A stretch of DNA of 6,020 nucleotides from an uncultured Desulfobacterales bacterium (GCA_945787595.1 CALZJV010000395.1:1-6020); one strand, 5' to 3'. Shown: positions 1 through 6,020, counted from the first letter of the stretch. The notes: a model not told the origin generated them from the letters alone. Translations and numbers: made by a program.

Positions 1-1032
1 ATCTCCTCCGGTTTCATCGCAGTAGATGCTTTTACCGGCAATATCAAATCCATTGACTTTCAGATTTCTTTTTGGAAGAAGATTCTGTTGAACTTCCCTT
101 GCTAAATTCAACGATTGCTGCATTCTTTCGCGTTCAATCAGGCCTTTGGTCATTTCATTGATTGCATCACCTGTATACCCAATTTCATCATTGGAAAAAA
201 CCTGCACCCGTTTGTCAAAGCGACCGTTTCTTATCCGTCGAAGCGTCTGAATAATGTCCCGGAAAGGGATGCTTAGGTTGCGACTCACCAACATAGTCAA
301 ACAAATCCCGACCCCGATAAAAATCATTGCACCGATATTGATCGCCGATTGTAACTTTGCAAGCGCCACGGCAGGTTCGTGTTGACTTTCCGAAATTCTG
401 TTCATTTTCAGGATTATGCTGATCAGGGGAATCAAGTTACATGCAAATAGTAGTGCTACCAAGCGGGTTCGGATTCTAATTCGCAGTGTTTTCGGAATAG
501 CAGAAAGACCGCCGCCTGGAAAGAAATGCGGCGCCAGCTGCTTTTGCAACAAGTGTTCGAGTAGAAAAAAAGCGACAGTGATTGTGATCAGGCCGATACT
601 TAGGCTATTATACAAGGCGCGTTGAACCAGCTGTGCTCCAGAATCATAAGCCCAATGAATTGTGGACCAAACAATTGCCGACAGGACCCACATACTAAAA
701 TCAAGTGCGATTAAAACAAATGGCTCGTTTAACAACCGCTGGCGAGCTTTTAATTTAAGATTCTGAGGTATGGATGTACGCCTAAATAGGGCATTTAGGT
801 AATGGCGGATAGGTTTTTCATAGAGTAATGTCATTACCGTAACGAAAGAAAATGCAAATGGACTAAAAAGTGCATCCGTCCAATGGACGATGGGATATTC
901 CAAAAATTCTTTCGGATACGGCTCTTGGGTTGTTAACGCCAAAGCGTTTGCCAATAAAAGACCGATGAAGTTGGCAATACCGTTAGCAACGAGCATTTCG
1001 TTTTTGAGATGGAAAAGTTTAAATCTTGTCAT
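1..1032 (-). CDS. Membrane HAMP-SpoIIE/PP2C (RsbU-like) serine phosphatase, C-terminus cut by window edge
   Basis: The frame is open for 344 codons from an ATG at 1032 to the window edge. An AGGAGA ribosome-binding site at 1041-1046 lies 8 nt upstream of that ATG. The protein is very hydrophobic at first, with likely membrane helices near residues 14-33, 52-71, 104-125, 139-159, 189-208 and 231-250. A HAMP-like segment follows (about 245-302, including NDEIGYTGDAINEMTKGL). Next comes the signature entry of the RsbU/SpoIIE PP2C domain, LAREVQQNLLP (310-320), and then CDETGGD (338-344), whose last Asp is normally a metal ligand in this family. The catalytic remainder lies outside the window. 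Family knowledge: such enzymes dephosphorylate anti-sigma-factor antagonists (STAS proteins) in partner-switching pathways, and the membrane and HAMP parts pass on a signal. It sits directly downstream of the cyclase cluster and its ATG overlaps the stop of the preceding small frame. The family call is firm; signal and substrate are unknown. Confidence 0.88.
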   Translation of the reverse strand, partial: MTRFKLFHLKNEMLVANGIANFIGLLLANALALTTQEPYPKEFLEYPIVHWTDALFSPFAFSFVTVMTLLYEKPIRHYLNALFRRTSIPQNLKLKARQRLLNEPFVLIALDFSMWVLSAIVWSTIHWAYDSGAQLVQRALYNSLSIGLITITVAFFLLEHLLQKQLAPHFFPGGGLSAIPKTLRIRIRTRLVALLFACNLIPLISIILKMNRISESQHEPAVALAKLQSAINIGAMIFIGVGICLTMLVSRNLSIPFRDIIQTLRRIRNGRFDKRVQVFSNDEIGYTGDAINEMTKGLIERERMQQSLNLAREVQQNLLPKRNLKVNGFDIAGKSIYCDETGGD

Positions 1033-1198
1033 GATACTGGTCTCCTATAACCTGAGAATTTAAAACCAGCATGGAGGGAAAGAACTGTCACACAAATTAA
1101 TAGAGCTATGAAAAATGCAAATTGGGCAATTCCAGCCAGAATGGTCAACCCAACAATACTCAAGAATAGTGATGCTATTGTAAAACGAAAAACGACAT
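1029..1198 (-). pseudogene. Small DUF1328/YtjA-like membrane protein with an apparent frameshift
   Basis: An ATG at 1198 opens only seven codons (MSFFVLQ) before a stop. A run of five T (minus strand; A run at 1188-1192) follows the start. Adding one T there gives a continuous 56-residue protein beginning MSFFRFTIASLF and ending at the TGA at 1029-1031. The corrected protein is almost entirely hydrophobic, with two probable membrane helices. The segment AGIAQFAFFIALLICVTVLS resembles the conserved AGIAKILFFIFLVLFVVSL stretch of the DUF1328/YtjA family of small membrane proteins, whose usual length is about 50-60 residues. As written, the frame is open from 1226 but has no ordinary start codon. 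It is either a pseudogene, a sequencing error in the homopolymer, or chance. The family match is recalled by eye and is tentative; the function of DUF1328 is unknown. Confidence 0.42.
1041..1046 (-). promoter_or_regulatory. Ribosome-binding site of the PP2C phosphatase
   Basis: AGGAGA on the minus strand, 8 nt before the ATG at 1032. It fixes the phosphatase start and lies inside the end of the preceding hydrophobic frame, whose TGA (1029-1031) overlaps the ATG. This arrangement is typical of translational coupling. Confidence 0.7.
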
Positions 1199-1221
1199 AC
1201 TGAATCAGGTGGCAAGCTTCG

Positions 1222-1498
1222 TTAATCTATGACATTCACCTGCTTATTATAACCTGCATAAGGTTTATTCACCTGCACATTGAACTTTTTTCTTGATTGC
1301 AGGGATTCTATGAGATCGATCATATAGTTTTTCGGAAGTTCAGGCGAAGTATAGTATGCGCCGTTAAAAAGCTCTCGATTATCTTTTAACTGCCCATCCC
1401 GTCGTGCAACGTCAATTACTTTCTGGTGGTGAGTCCACAGGTAAATACCTATGTTAATCCATATGCTCTGTGCCATTGGAAATGATGAGTACCTTCAT
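1222..1498 (-). pseudogene. Unrecognised small gene, probably frameshifted near its start
   Basis: An 84-codon frame (1222-1476, starting MAQSIWINIG and ending NKQVNVID) has no ribosome-binding site before its ATG. Another ATG at 1498 has an excellent one (AAGGAG at 1505-1510, 6 nt spacing) but reads only MKVLIISNGTEHMD before a TAA at 1454-1456. The two frames differ by one base, so removing a single base between about 1456 and 1476 would join them into one protein of about 91 residues with a normal start. The product is soluble-looking, with a mixed charged and aromatic composition (LFNGAYYTSPELPKNYM in the middle); there is no signal peptide or membrane helix. I do not recognise the family. 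It lies 53 nt after the cyclase stop, in the same orientation, so it was probably part of that operon. Alternatives: a short leader peptide followed by an independent ORF, or a sequencing error. Confidence 0.45.
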
Positions 1499-1551
1499 TT
1501 GAAACTCCTTCGATTAGATATCTGCAATGCACTTGAACCCTCATCAGGTTT

Positions 1552-2628
1552 TCATACTGGTTTAACTTCATAAAGGTTGAGTGATTTCGTTTTTCCTTTC
1601 AAGCTGACATCTCCGATGCCTGAAAAATCAAAAAGATGTTGGTTTTCTAATTTTATTTTCATTGATTCCGATATCAATAGTCTCTTTTGGAAGTCATTAC
1701 ATTTACCTTGAATGCGTGCTGCAGTATTCAAAACATCACCGTGATAAGCAAGTTCTTTTTTAATTTCACCAACTTCAGCAACTGTAACTTTTCCTAAATG
1801 TAAGCCAGCTTTGAATTCAGGGATTATTCCGTATTTCTCTTTATAATAATGTCTTTTACTCTTTATCAGAGTATCATATGCGAAAAAGGAATTGATGCAA
1901 TGGCCGTGTTCTAATCCTTCCTTAATGCTCCATGAAAGAACCACTTCATCGCCCACATATTGATATATTTTCGCATCGTATTTGGTAATTACATCTGTTA
2001 TATCGAAAAAACAGTCCTGTATAAACTGACTGTATTTAATATGTCCGAGTTTTTCTGCATAGGTCGTTGAAGATTTCAAATCCATAAACATAAAAATACG
2101 ATCGTCCTCTTTAGGTCGATGATACTTTCCAAGCAAAAAACTTATTAGAACCCCTTGACCGAATTTATCACTGACTTGAAGAATAAAGAGTGCTGACATA
2201 CAAGCAATACCCCAATAGATAAACGCCATCACCACCTTGGCGCTAAATAAAAAATCAATGTACAATTTGAGAACATCTCCGCTCAGCAACGGCTTATTAA
2301 TTTCGGAGCTGTACAAAAACAGTGTACCCATAGAGATAAAAAATAACATAAACATTAAGTAGATTGTCGTCTTAATCAATAAGGTAATACCAAAAGGTTT
2401 CTTGCGAAATAATTTACTTAAATACAATACCTCTAATGATCCAAGTAGGGTTGCACCGATAATACAATTTATAATAGTAATAATTAGATTACGCAAAAAA
2501 CTATAATGCTCCCCTTCAATTTCAGATTTAAAACCTAAAACAGATGCATCGTAAAATGTAATGAAAATGGCACAGAAAAGCCAAAAACAAATAAGAAATA
2601 TAATTTTATAGAACTGAATTTTTCTCAT
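1552..2628 (-). CDS. Membrane-anchored class III adenylate cyclase
   Basis: Complete 358-residue protein; the start is supported by AGGAGA at 2634-2639, 5 nt before the ATG. The N-terminal half holds about six hydrophobic segments: near 8-26, 45-65, 80-105 (possibly two), 122-150 and 157-167. The C-terminal half is a class III nucleotide cyclase domain (about 175-355). Its metal-binding aspartates are visible in FMFMDLKSSTTYAEKLG (D183) and YQYVGDEVV (D227). The usual purine and transition-state positions appear in EIKKELAYHGDVLNTAARIQ: Lys290/291 and D298 for adenine, N301 and R305 for catalysis. These residues predict an active enzyme making cAMP from ATP on the cytoplasmic face, although guanylate activity is not formally excluded. 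The gene is clearly AT-rich compared with the amidase and pdxA genes to the right. Downstream lie two small damaged genes and a PP2C phosphatase in the same direction, suggesting a signalling operon. No sensor domain is recognisable; the membrane part itself may sense. Confidence 0.9.
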   Translation of the reverse strand: MRKIQFYKIIFLICFWLFCAIFITFYDASVLGFKSEIEGEHYSFLRNLIITIINCIIGATLLGSLEVLYLSKLFRKKPFGITLLIKTTIYLMFMLFFISMGTLFLYSSEINKPLLSGDVLKLYIDFLFSAKVVMAFIYWGIACMSALFILQVSDKFGQGVLISFLLGKYHRPKEDDRIFMFMDLKSSTTYAEKLGHIKYSQFIQDCFFDITDVITKYDAKIYQYVGDEVVLSWSIKEGLEHGHCINSFFAYDTLIKSKRHYYKEKYGIIPEFKAGLHLGKVTVAEVGEIKKELAYHGDVLNTAARIQGKCNDFQKRLLISESMKIKLENQHLFDFSGIGDVSLKGKTKSLNLYEVKPV

Positions 2629-2633
2629 TTAAA

Positions 2634-2639
2634 TCTCCT
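2634..2639 (-). promoter_or_regulatory. Ribosome-binding site of the cyclase
   Basis: AGGAGA on the minus strand, 5 nt before the cyclase ATG at 2628; it confirms that start. Confidence 0.7.
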
Positions 2640-2723
2640 ATTTAAAACAGAAATTTTGAGAATACCGCAGTTTGGGGGGAAATCTTCGAGATGTAACGGT
2701 CTGACAAAAAAAATTTTGCTTTT

Positions 2724-2960
2724 CTAAACCTGACATCTTTCAATGACATACTCAGTGAACAATTTGGCTTGTTCATGCATCAACCCGACTGAATGTGCCA
2801 GTCCCGGGTAAGTCATGTTTTCGAGTACAGATAATGTTCCTTTGCTAGGTATACGTCCGTGGGAGATTGATCGGCAAAAGGTCCGACTGACATTGATCAC
2901 ATCATCCAGCGAGTCGATCAACGCCCCATCGTAATCAAAAATATTTAACATAAAAGGCAT
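2724..2960 (-). pseudogene. N-terminal fragment of a HAD-superfamily phosphatase
   Basis: The 78 codons begin MPFMLNIFDYDGALIDSLDD. FDYDGALIDS is HAD motif I, with the expected nucleophile and acid aspartates at D9 and D11. The position usually Thr or Val (DxDG[TV]L) is Ala here. Residues 20-78 look like the first helices of the cap domain of phosphoglycolate-phosphatase/beta-phosphoglucomutase-type enzymes. Such enzymes normally run to about 210-230 residues. The frame stops after CQV, and the remaining 95 bp before the cyclase contain no motif II, III or IV in any minus-strand frame, so about two thirds of the enzyme is missing. The true start may be M4 (2951), which would put the motif at the usual distance from the N-terminus. 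It is most simply a truncated pseudogene; a standalone mini-protein could not be catalytic by the known HAD mechanism. Confidence 0.72.
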
Positions 2961-2993
2961 CAGGGATTCTCTGGTGTATATTTGTAGCGCTGA

Positions 2994-3173
2994 TTACAAA
3001 ATTCCAATTTTATAATCGTTGGAGTAATCAGGATTTTTATAAAGGCTGTTTTCTTGTGAGGCCATAAGAAGATCCAACGCTGCCCCAAGCCTATCAACTT
3101 CCAATGGGGCAAGCAATCTCACACACCCGACAGTATTTAATATAATTCTTTGTGTTGCCATATCTGGTGTCAT
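2994..3173 (-). CDS. Small hypothetical protein
   Basis: A 59-residue frame starting MTPDMATQRIILNTVG. I prefer the ATG at 3173 because AAGGG (3180-3184) lies 6 nt upstream; the in-frame ATG at 3194 would add seven residues (MHQKGLP) without a better site. The product has an amphipathic Leu/Ala-rich middle (LLAPLEVDRLGAALDLLMASQ) and a polar Tyr/Asn-rich tail; there is no membrane segment. I recognise no family. It ends 33 nt before the HAD fragment and lies about 85 nt downstream of a good promoter-like sequence, so it could be expressed. Since its neighbour is truncated, it may also be a gene remnant. Confidence 0.35.
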   Translation of the reverse strand: MTPDMATQRIILNTVGCVRLLAPLEVDRLGAALDLLMASQENSLYKNPDYSNDYKIGIL

Positions 3174-3258
3174 TGGTAACCCTTTTTGATGCAATCATTA
3201 TAGTTTTTATGAATAATATCTCATCTTTTCTAATTACGCATATCCCAAGGATTGACGC

Positions 3259-3286
3259 ATAATATTCAGCTCCTCATCTTAGTCAA
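3259..3286 (-). promoter_or_regulatory. Sigma70-like promoter upstream of the small hypothetical gene
   Basis: On the minus strand TTGACT (3281-3286) and TATTAT (3259-3264) are separated by 16 bp, each matching the consensus hexamer at five of six positions. It points toward the ORF at 3173 and could also serve the HAD fragment and the cyclase cluster. Complication: the same bases contain GAGGAG and an ATG at 3260 opening an 8-residue frame (MRQSLGYA, to 3234). The segment could therefore be a translated leader or a gene remnant instead. No experimental support. Confidence 0.45.
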
Positions 3287-3480
3287 TCTGGGGCATGGCA
3301 TATTGTGATACATTGAGAGATGTCCAAATATCAAATTAACCGAGAATATTTCAGATAGAATCTCGCTACATGAAACACACCGGAGAATCAATCGCGATTC
3401 TAAATTTTGATCAACTCAGACATCGTGGATCACCCCCAAGTCCTCGAGGAGCCTGACTGCATGATACATAAGGTAATGTA

Positions 3481-3507
3481 ATCAATTATATATTTAATTA
3501 TATTGAT
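3481..3507. repeat. AT-rich imperfect palindrome downstream of the amidase
   Basis: ATCAAT at 3481-3486 and ATTGAT at 3502-3507 form perfect 6-bp arms, and the interior is almost pure A/T with further partial symmetry. It lies about 70 bp past the amidase stop. It could be a weak transcription end, a protein-binding site or simply AT-rich drift; it lacks a GC stem and a T tract, so I do not call it a terminator. Confidence 0.35.
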
Positions 3508-3573
3508 CATTTAAACGTAACACTAATTAAACGATATTAGAGAGCAAACCATCGTCTTCAGTCGCCATGGTCA

Positions 3574-5004
3574 CTAAACAACCCAGGAAAGATCCGGCAT
3601 GCGTCGGTGCCAATCGGTAACCTCTTGAAATGCATATCCGGCGCGAAGTACGATATTTTCTTGAAACGGTTTGGCATAAATCATGAGGCCGATGGGAAGA
3701 CCCTGTTCTGTAAAGCCGCAGGGCACGCTCACGCCGCACATATTTAAAACATTTCCGATGGCAGTGTTGCGTAGATAGCTTAGGTTTCGTTCGGCATAGG
3801 TTTCCATATCAGCGTCAAGTTCGGCTGTCGGCAAGGCAGGAATGGCGGTGGTAGGGACGAGCAAAGCGTCAATGTCACTCAAAGTCTTGATGGTTTTGGC
3901 CCTCAGGTTCCTCCAGGCTATATTGTTTTGCAGATATTCGATAGCCTCGACTTCTTTGCCCTTGATCATCCGATGGGCCACAATCGGATCCAAGCGGTCG
4001 AAATGCTCTTCCAACCATTTTTTGTTAAGCGTATAGGCCTCCGCGGCGATAATCAAACCTTTGGCGTTGAGCTGCCTGGCCTGTTGGGCTTCATGAAATT
4101 CGATACTGCTTACCTTAGCCCCCAGTTCTTTAAACACCCTGCCGCATTCCCGCACCGCTGTTTCAATTTCAGGGTCGGCATCTTCCCAGAATACGGTTTC
4201 GGCAAAGGCCAGTCGCATCCCCCGTACACCATCTTTTAGGCCCTGCAATACGTCCTGAACCGTCAGGCCCAAGGTGGTTTCGTCGCTGTCATCGACGCCC
4301 TGCAGGCATTGGTAGACTATGGCGGCATCTTCCACCGAGCGCGTTAGGGCACCAACCGAATCCAGGCTCCAGCTCAGCGGATAAACGCCCCCACGACCGA
4401 TCCGGCCGACGGTGGTCTTCAAACCCGCCGTTCCGCAAAGGGAGGCGGGGATGCGCACCGATCCCCCGGTGTCGGTCCCCAAAGCCACAGGAACCATTCC
4501 GGCAGACACGGCCACTGCCGACCCGCTGCTGGACCCCCCCGGAACATGATGGGTTAGGTTCCAGGGATTGTGGGGAGTGCCGTGATCGTGATTAATGCCG
4601 ACACCGCCATACGCAAACTGGACCGTATTGGTTTTGCCCAGCAGTATCATTCCGGCCCGCTTAAGCTGCCGGACCGCATGGGCATCTGAGGCGGCAATAT
4701 TTTTTTCGAGAAGGCTAGATCCGGCGGTGGTCGGCAACCCCTTGACATCAAATAAATCTTTGGCGGCGTAAGGGATACCGCACAGCATCCCAGTATCTTT
4801 TCCATCTCTTATTTGTCGGTCCGCGGCATCTGCCTGCTCCAGCGCCCGCTCAGGGCACGTCAACCTGAAAGCATTCAATTGACCATCCAGTGATTTGATG
4901 CGGTTGAGCAAATCCTGCACGAGCTGGGTTGAAGTAATCTCACCCTTGCGGATACCGTCGGCAAGGTCGGTGATGGTTTGATAATGGAGCGGTGGATTAA
5001 CCAT
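3574..5004 (-). CDS. Amidase-signature family hydrolase
   Basis: Complete 476-residue enzyme; AAAGGA at 5014-5019, 9 nt before the ATG, supports the start. The amidase signature fold is evident and the whole Ser-cisSer-Lys triad is present: Lys82 in [21 protein letters not shown], cis-Ser158 in PGGSSSGSA, and nucleophile Ser182 in [13 protein letters not shown]. The 24-residue spacing of the two serines equals that of GatA. The C-terminal [17 protein letters not shown] (425-441) is also typical. The family hydrolyses a carbon-nitrogen amide bond to acid plus ammonia or amine. It resembles GatA in length, but no gatB or gatC is adjacent, so a stand-alone cytoplasmic amidase is more likely; the substrate cannot be read from sequence. 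It follows the pdxA-like gene by 114 bp in the same direction and may share its transcript. No signal peptide. High GC and an intact frame contrast with the region to its left. Confidence 0.92.
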   Translation of the reverse strand: MVNPPLHYQTITDLADGIRKGEITSTQLVQDLLNRIKSLDGQLNAFRLTCPERALEQADAADRQIRDGKDTGMLCGIPYAAKDLFDVKGLPTTAGSSLLEKNIAASDAHAVRQLKRAGMILLGKTNTVQFAYGGVGINHDHGTPHNPWNLTHHVPGGSSSGSAVAVSAGMVPVALGTDTGGSVRIPASLCGTAGLKTTVGRIGRGGVYPLSWSLDSVGALTRSVEDAAIVYQCLQGVDDSDETTLGLTVQDVLQGLKDGVRGMRLAFAETVFWEDADPEIETAVRECGRVFKELGAKVSSIEFHEAQQARQLNAKGLIIAAEAYTLNKKWLEEHFDRLDPIVAHRMIKGKEVEAIEYLQNNIAWRNLRAKTIKTLSDIDALLVPTTAIPALPTAELDADMETYAERNLSYLRNTAIGNVLNMCGVSVPCGFTEQGLPIGLMIYAKPFQENIVLRAGYAFQEVTDWHRRMPDLSWVV

Positions 5005-5028
5005 TGCTGTGTTTCCTTTGGTAACTTA

Positions 5029-5118
5029 AGGTTTCGGGTTTCAGGTGTCAGTGTTCAGGTTTCAGGATTTAGCGATTCGATTTCCTGACACCCGAAACCT
5101 GGCACCTGACTCAATTCT
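5029..5118. repeat. Intergenic inverted and direct short repeats (TTCAGG/CCTGA type)
   Basis: The pdxA-amidase spacer contains an 11-bp perfect inverted repeat: AGGTTTCGGGT at 5029-5039 and its complement at 5090-5100. It also has three TTCAGG copies (5040-5045, 5054-5059, 5061-5066) and complementary CCTGAC-type motifs in the right arm (5084-5089 and 5105-5110). A transcript could fold into a long imperfect hairpin of about 70 nt. From memory, similar GTGTCAGG/TTTCAGG filler is scattered between genes in Desulfobacterota genomes; this is not verified here. Confidence 0.6.
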
Positions 5119-5142
5119 TCACTCGTCAATCGTCATTCGTCT
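5115..5142 (-). repeat. Four degenerate 7-bp repeats across the pdxA stop codon
   Basis: On the minus strand the bases read AGACGAA, TGACGAT, TGACGAG, TGAAGAA: four adjacent heptamers of the form TGACGAN. They encode the last residues (RRMTIDE) and supply the stop codon of the pdxA-like gene, then run 4 bp past it. The end of the protein thus appears to have been set by repeat DNA. Confidence 0.55.
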
Positions 5143-6020
5143 AGATAGCATCGCTCCGAGCTGAATCGCCTCGATCATGGATTGCGGATTGGCCCTACCC
5201 TCGCCTGCTTTGCCGAAGGCAGTGCCGTGATCTACTGAAGTGCGGACAATGGGAAGTCCCAGCGTAATATTTACCCCTGACATCTCCCCCCATTGACCGG
5301 TTTTTTGATTATACTGAAAGCCGAGAAATTTCATCGGGATGTGCCCCTGATCGTGGTACATGACGACCACGGCATCATACAGACCGCCCCTCATCTTTGA
5401 AAATACCGTATCCGCCGGAATCGGTCCTGCGACCTCATACCCTTTGCGGCGGGCGGATTCCACCGCCGGCGAGACTTCTTCATCATCTTCCCGGCCGAAT
5501 ATTCCCCCTTCCCCGCAATGCGGATTCAGGCCTGCCACGGCAATACGCGGCTGGGATATCCCGAAATTTTGTAAAGCATCCCAGGTCAGATCGATGACGC
5601 GCATAACCCGATCTTTTTTAACCCGGTTACAGGCTTCTCGCAGGCTGACATGGGTGGAAACGTGGGTGACGCGGAAGTTACCATGGGTCAGCATCATGGA
5701 ATAGTCGCGGGTGCCGGTCAGGGTGGCGTAAATTTCGGTGTGCCCGGCATATCGATGCCCGGCGGCATGAATTGCGGCCTTATTGATCGGACCGGTAACC
5801 GTTCCGTCAATTTTTCTTTGCATGGCAAGCTCAATGACTTTGGCCACGTATTCAAAGGATGCCTTGCCCTGCTCGGCGGTTACTTCCTTGTACCTCAAAC
5901 GATCCATCGGCATGTTTTTTAAATCCAGAATGTCCATGATACCGTGCACACCACGAGCGTCCTGTACTTTACGGACAGGATTAAGCGTTAACTCCACATC
6001 GGTGAATTTCAACGCATCCT
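5119..6020 (-). CDS. pdxA: PdxA-family 4-phospho-hydroxy-acid dehydrogenase, N-terminus beyond window edge
   Basis: The frame is open from the right edge with no stop, and only a TTG at 6012 could act as an internal start, so the gene is cut by the window rather than starting there. About 300 residues are visible of a usual 330 or so. Numbering from the TTG, PdxA motifs appear in order: TGPINKAA (73-80), AGHTE (89-93), STHVSL (119-124), GLNPHCGEGG (161-170), PADTVF (199-204), YHDQGHIPMK (219-228) and RTSVDHGTA (257-265). The three expected metal ligands correspond to H121, H165 and H220. Family members oxidise 4-phosphohydroxy-L-threonine (vitamin B6 synthesis) or, in the PdxA2 branch, 4-phospho-D-threonate/erythronate, using NAD(P). 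YHDQGHIPMKFLGF instead of YHDQGLPVLKYQGF, plus an insertion at about 233-246, favours a PdxA2-like role; this is inference. The amidase follows downstream. Confidence 0.93.
   Translation of the reverse strand, partial: DALKFTDVELTLNPVRKVQDARGVHGIMDILDLKNMPMDRLRYKEVTAEQGKASFEYVAKVIELAMQRKIDGTVTGPINKAAIHAAGHRYAGHTEIYATLTGTRDYSMMLTHGNFRVTHVSTHVSLREACNRVKKDRVMRVIDLTWDALQNFGISQPRIAVAGLNPHCGEGGIFGREDDEEVSPAVESARRKGYEVAGPIPADTVFSKMRGGLYDAVVVMYHDQGHIPMKFLGFQYNQKTGQWGEMSGVNITLGLPIVRTSVDHGTAFGKAGEGRANPQSMIEAIQLGAMLSRRMTIDE

Larger units (their letters stand above)
3195..3573. other. Gene-poor AT-rich intergenic region
   Basis: No convincing gene lies between the amidase stop and the small hypothetical ORF. 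What can be seen: the promoter-like sequence at 3259-3286; a hairpin at 3384-3401 (AGAATC, 6-nt loop, GATTCT); a perfect 10-bp palindrome TCCTCGAGGA at 3441-3450; an AT-rich imperfect palindrome at 3481-3507; and a short protein-like minus-strand frame at 3416-3469 (MYHAVRLLEDLGVIHDV) that may be a gene relic. No obvious T-tailed terminator follows the amidase stop. Confidence 0.6.

Noticed and set aside
416..625. Plus-strand 69-codon frame
   Set aside because: It is antisense to the continuous phosphatase frame and its translation is low-complexity and basic.
2700..2722. A/T run with AAAATTTT as a terminator after the HAD fragment
   Set aside because: There is no GC stem before the T tract, only a short A/T self-complementary stretch.
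3441..3450. Perfect palindrome TCCTCGAGGA as an operator
   Set aside because: Ten bases of symmetry is expected by chance at this scale and it is not positioned at a promoter.
3527..3739. Minus-strand 70-codon frame overlapping the amidase C-terminus
   Set aside because: It overlaps the amidase in another frame, has Arg-rich non-protein-like content and no ribosome-binding site that I can see.
3842..4239. Two plus-strand open frames opposite the amidase
   Set aside because: They lie entirely antisense to a well-conserved gene with intact catalytic motifs, and their translations show no recognisable domain.
3574..5004. Identification of the amidase as GatA of the tRNA amidotransferase
   Set aside because: Length and triad fit, but no gatB or gatC is adjacent; the general amidase family is the safer call.
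5360..5922. Three plus-strand open frames opposite the pdxA-like gene
   Set aside because: They are antisense to a conserved GC-rich gene, which commonly produces such frames; no motifs are present.

Overview
The window looks like chromosomal DNA from a Gram-negative environmental bacterium. The gene mix (HAMP/PP2C phosphatase, membrane-anchored class III cyclase, PdxA-family dehydrogenase, amidase) and the repeat-like filler between genes (TTCAGG/CCTGA and TGACGAN motifs) resemble sulfate-reducing Desulfobacterota. That placement is inference; no marker gene is present. Every gene I can support reads on the minus strand, so the window is best read from right to left.

Right part (about 3574-6020), GC-rich and intact: a PdxA-family dehydrogenase whose N-terminus lies beyond the right edge, then a 114-bp spacer of short direct and inverted repeats, then a complete amidase-signature hydrolase with a full Lys-Ser-Ser triad. 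The two probably form a metabolic pair. The PdxA sequence leans toward the PdxA2-like branch (phosphorylated four-carbon acid oxidation) rather than classical vitamin B6 synthesis.

Middle (about 2640-3573), AT-rich and degraded: a gene-poor stretch with AT-rich palindromes and a good sigma70-like promoter, then a small unrecognised ORF, then the first 78 residues only of a HAD-type phosphatase.

Left part (1-2628), AT-rich signalling cluster: a six-helix membrane protein with an intact class III adenylate cyclase domain, two small damaged-looking genes (one resembles the DUF1328/YtjA membrane family and is broken at a run of five T), then a membrane HAMP-SpoIIE/PP2C (RsbU-like) phosphatase that runs off the left edge. 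The tight spacing, the good ribosome-binding sites and a stop/start overlap suggest one transcription unit joining cAMP production to a serine-phosphatase (partner-switching) output.

No rRNA, tRNA, CRISPR, insertion sequence or phage gene was seen. The window is mostly ordinary. Its most notable points are the cyclase/PP2C pairing with frameshifted small genes between them, and the sharp change of composition and gene integrity near 3.2-3.57 kb.
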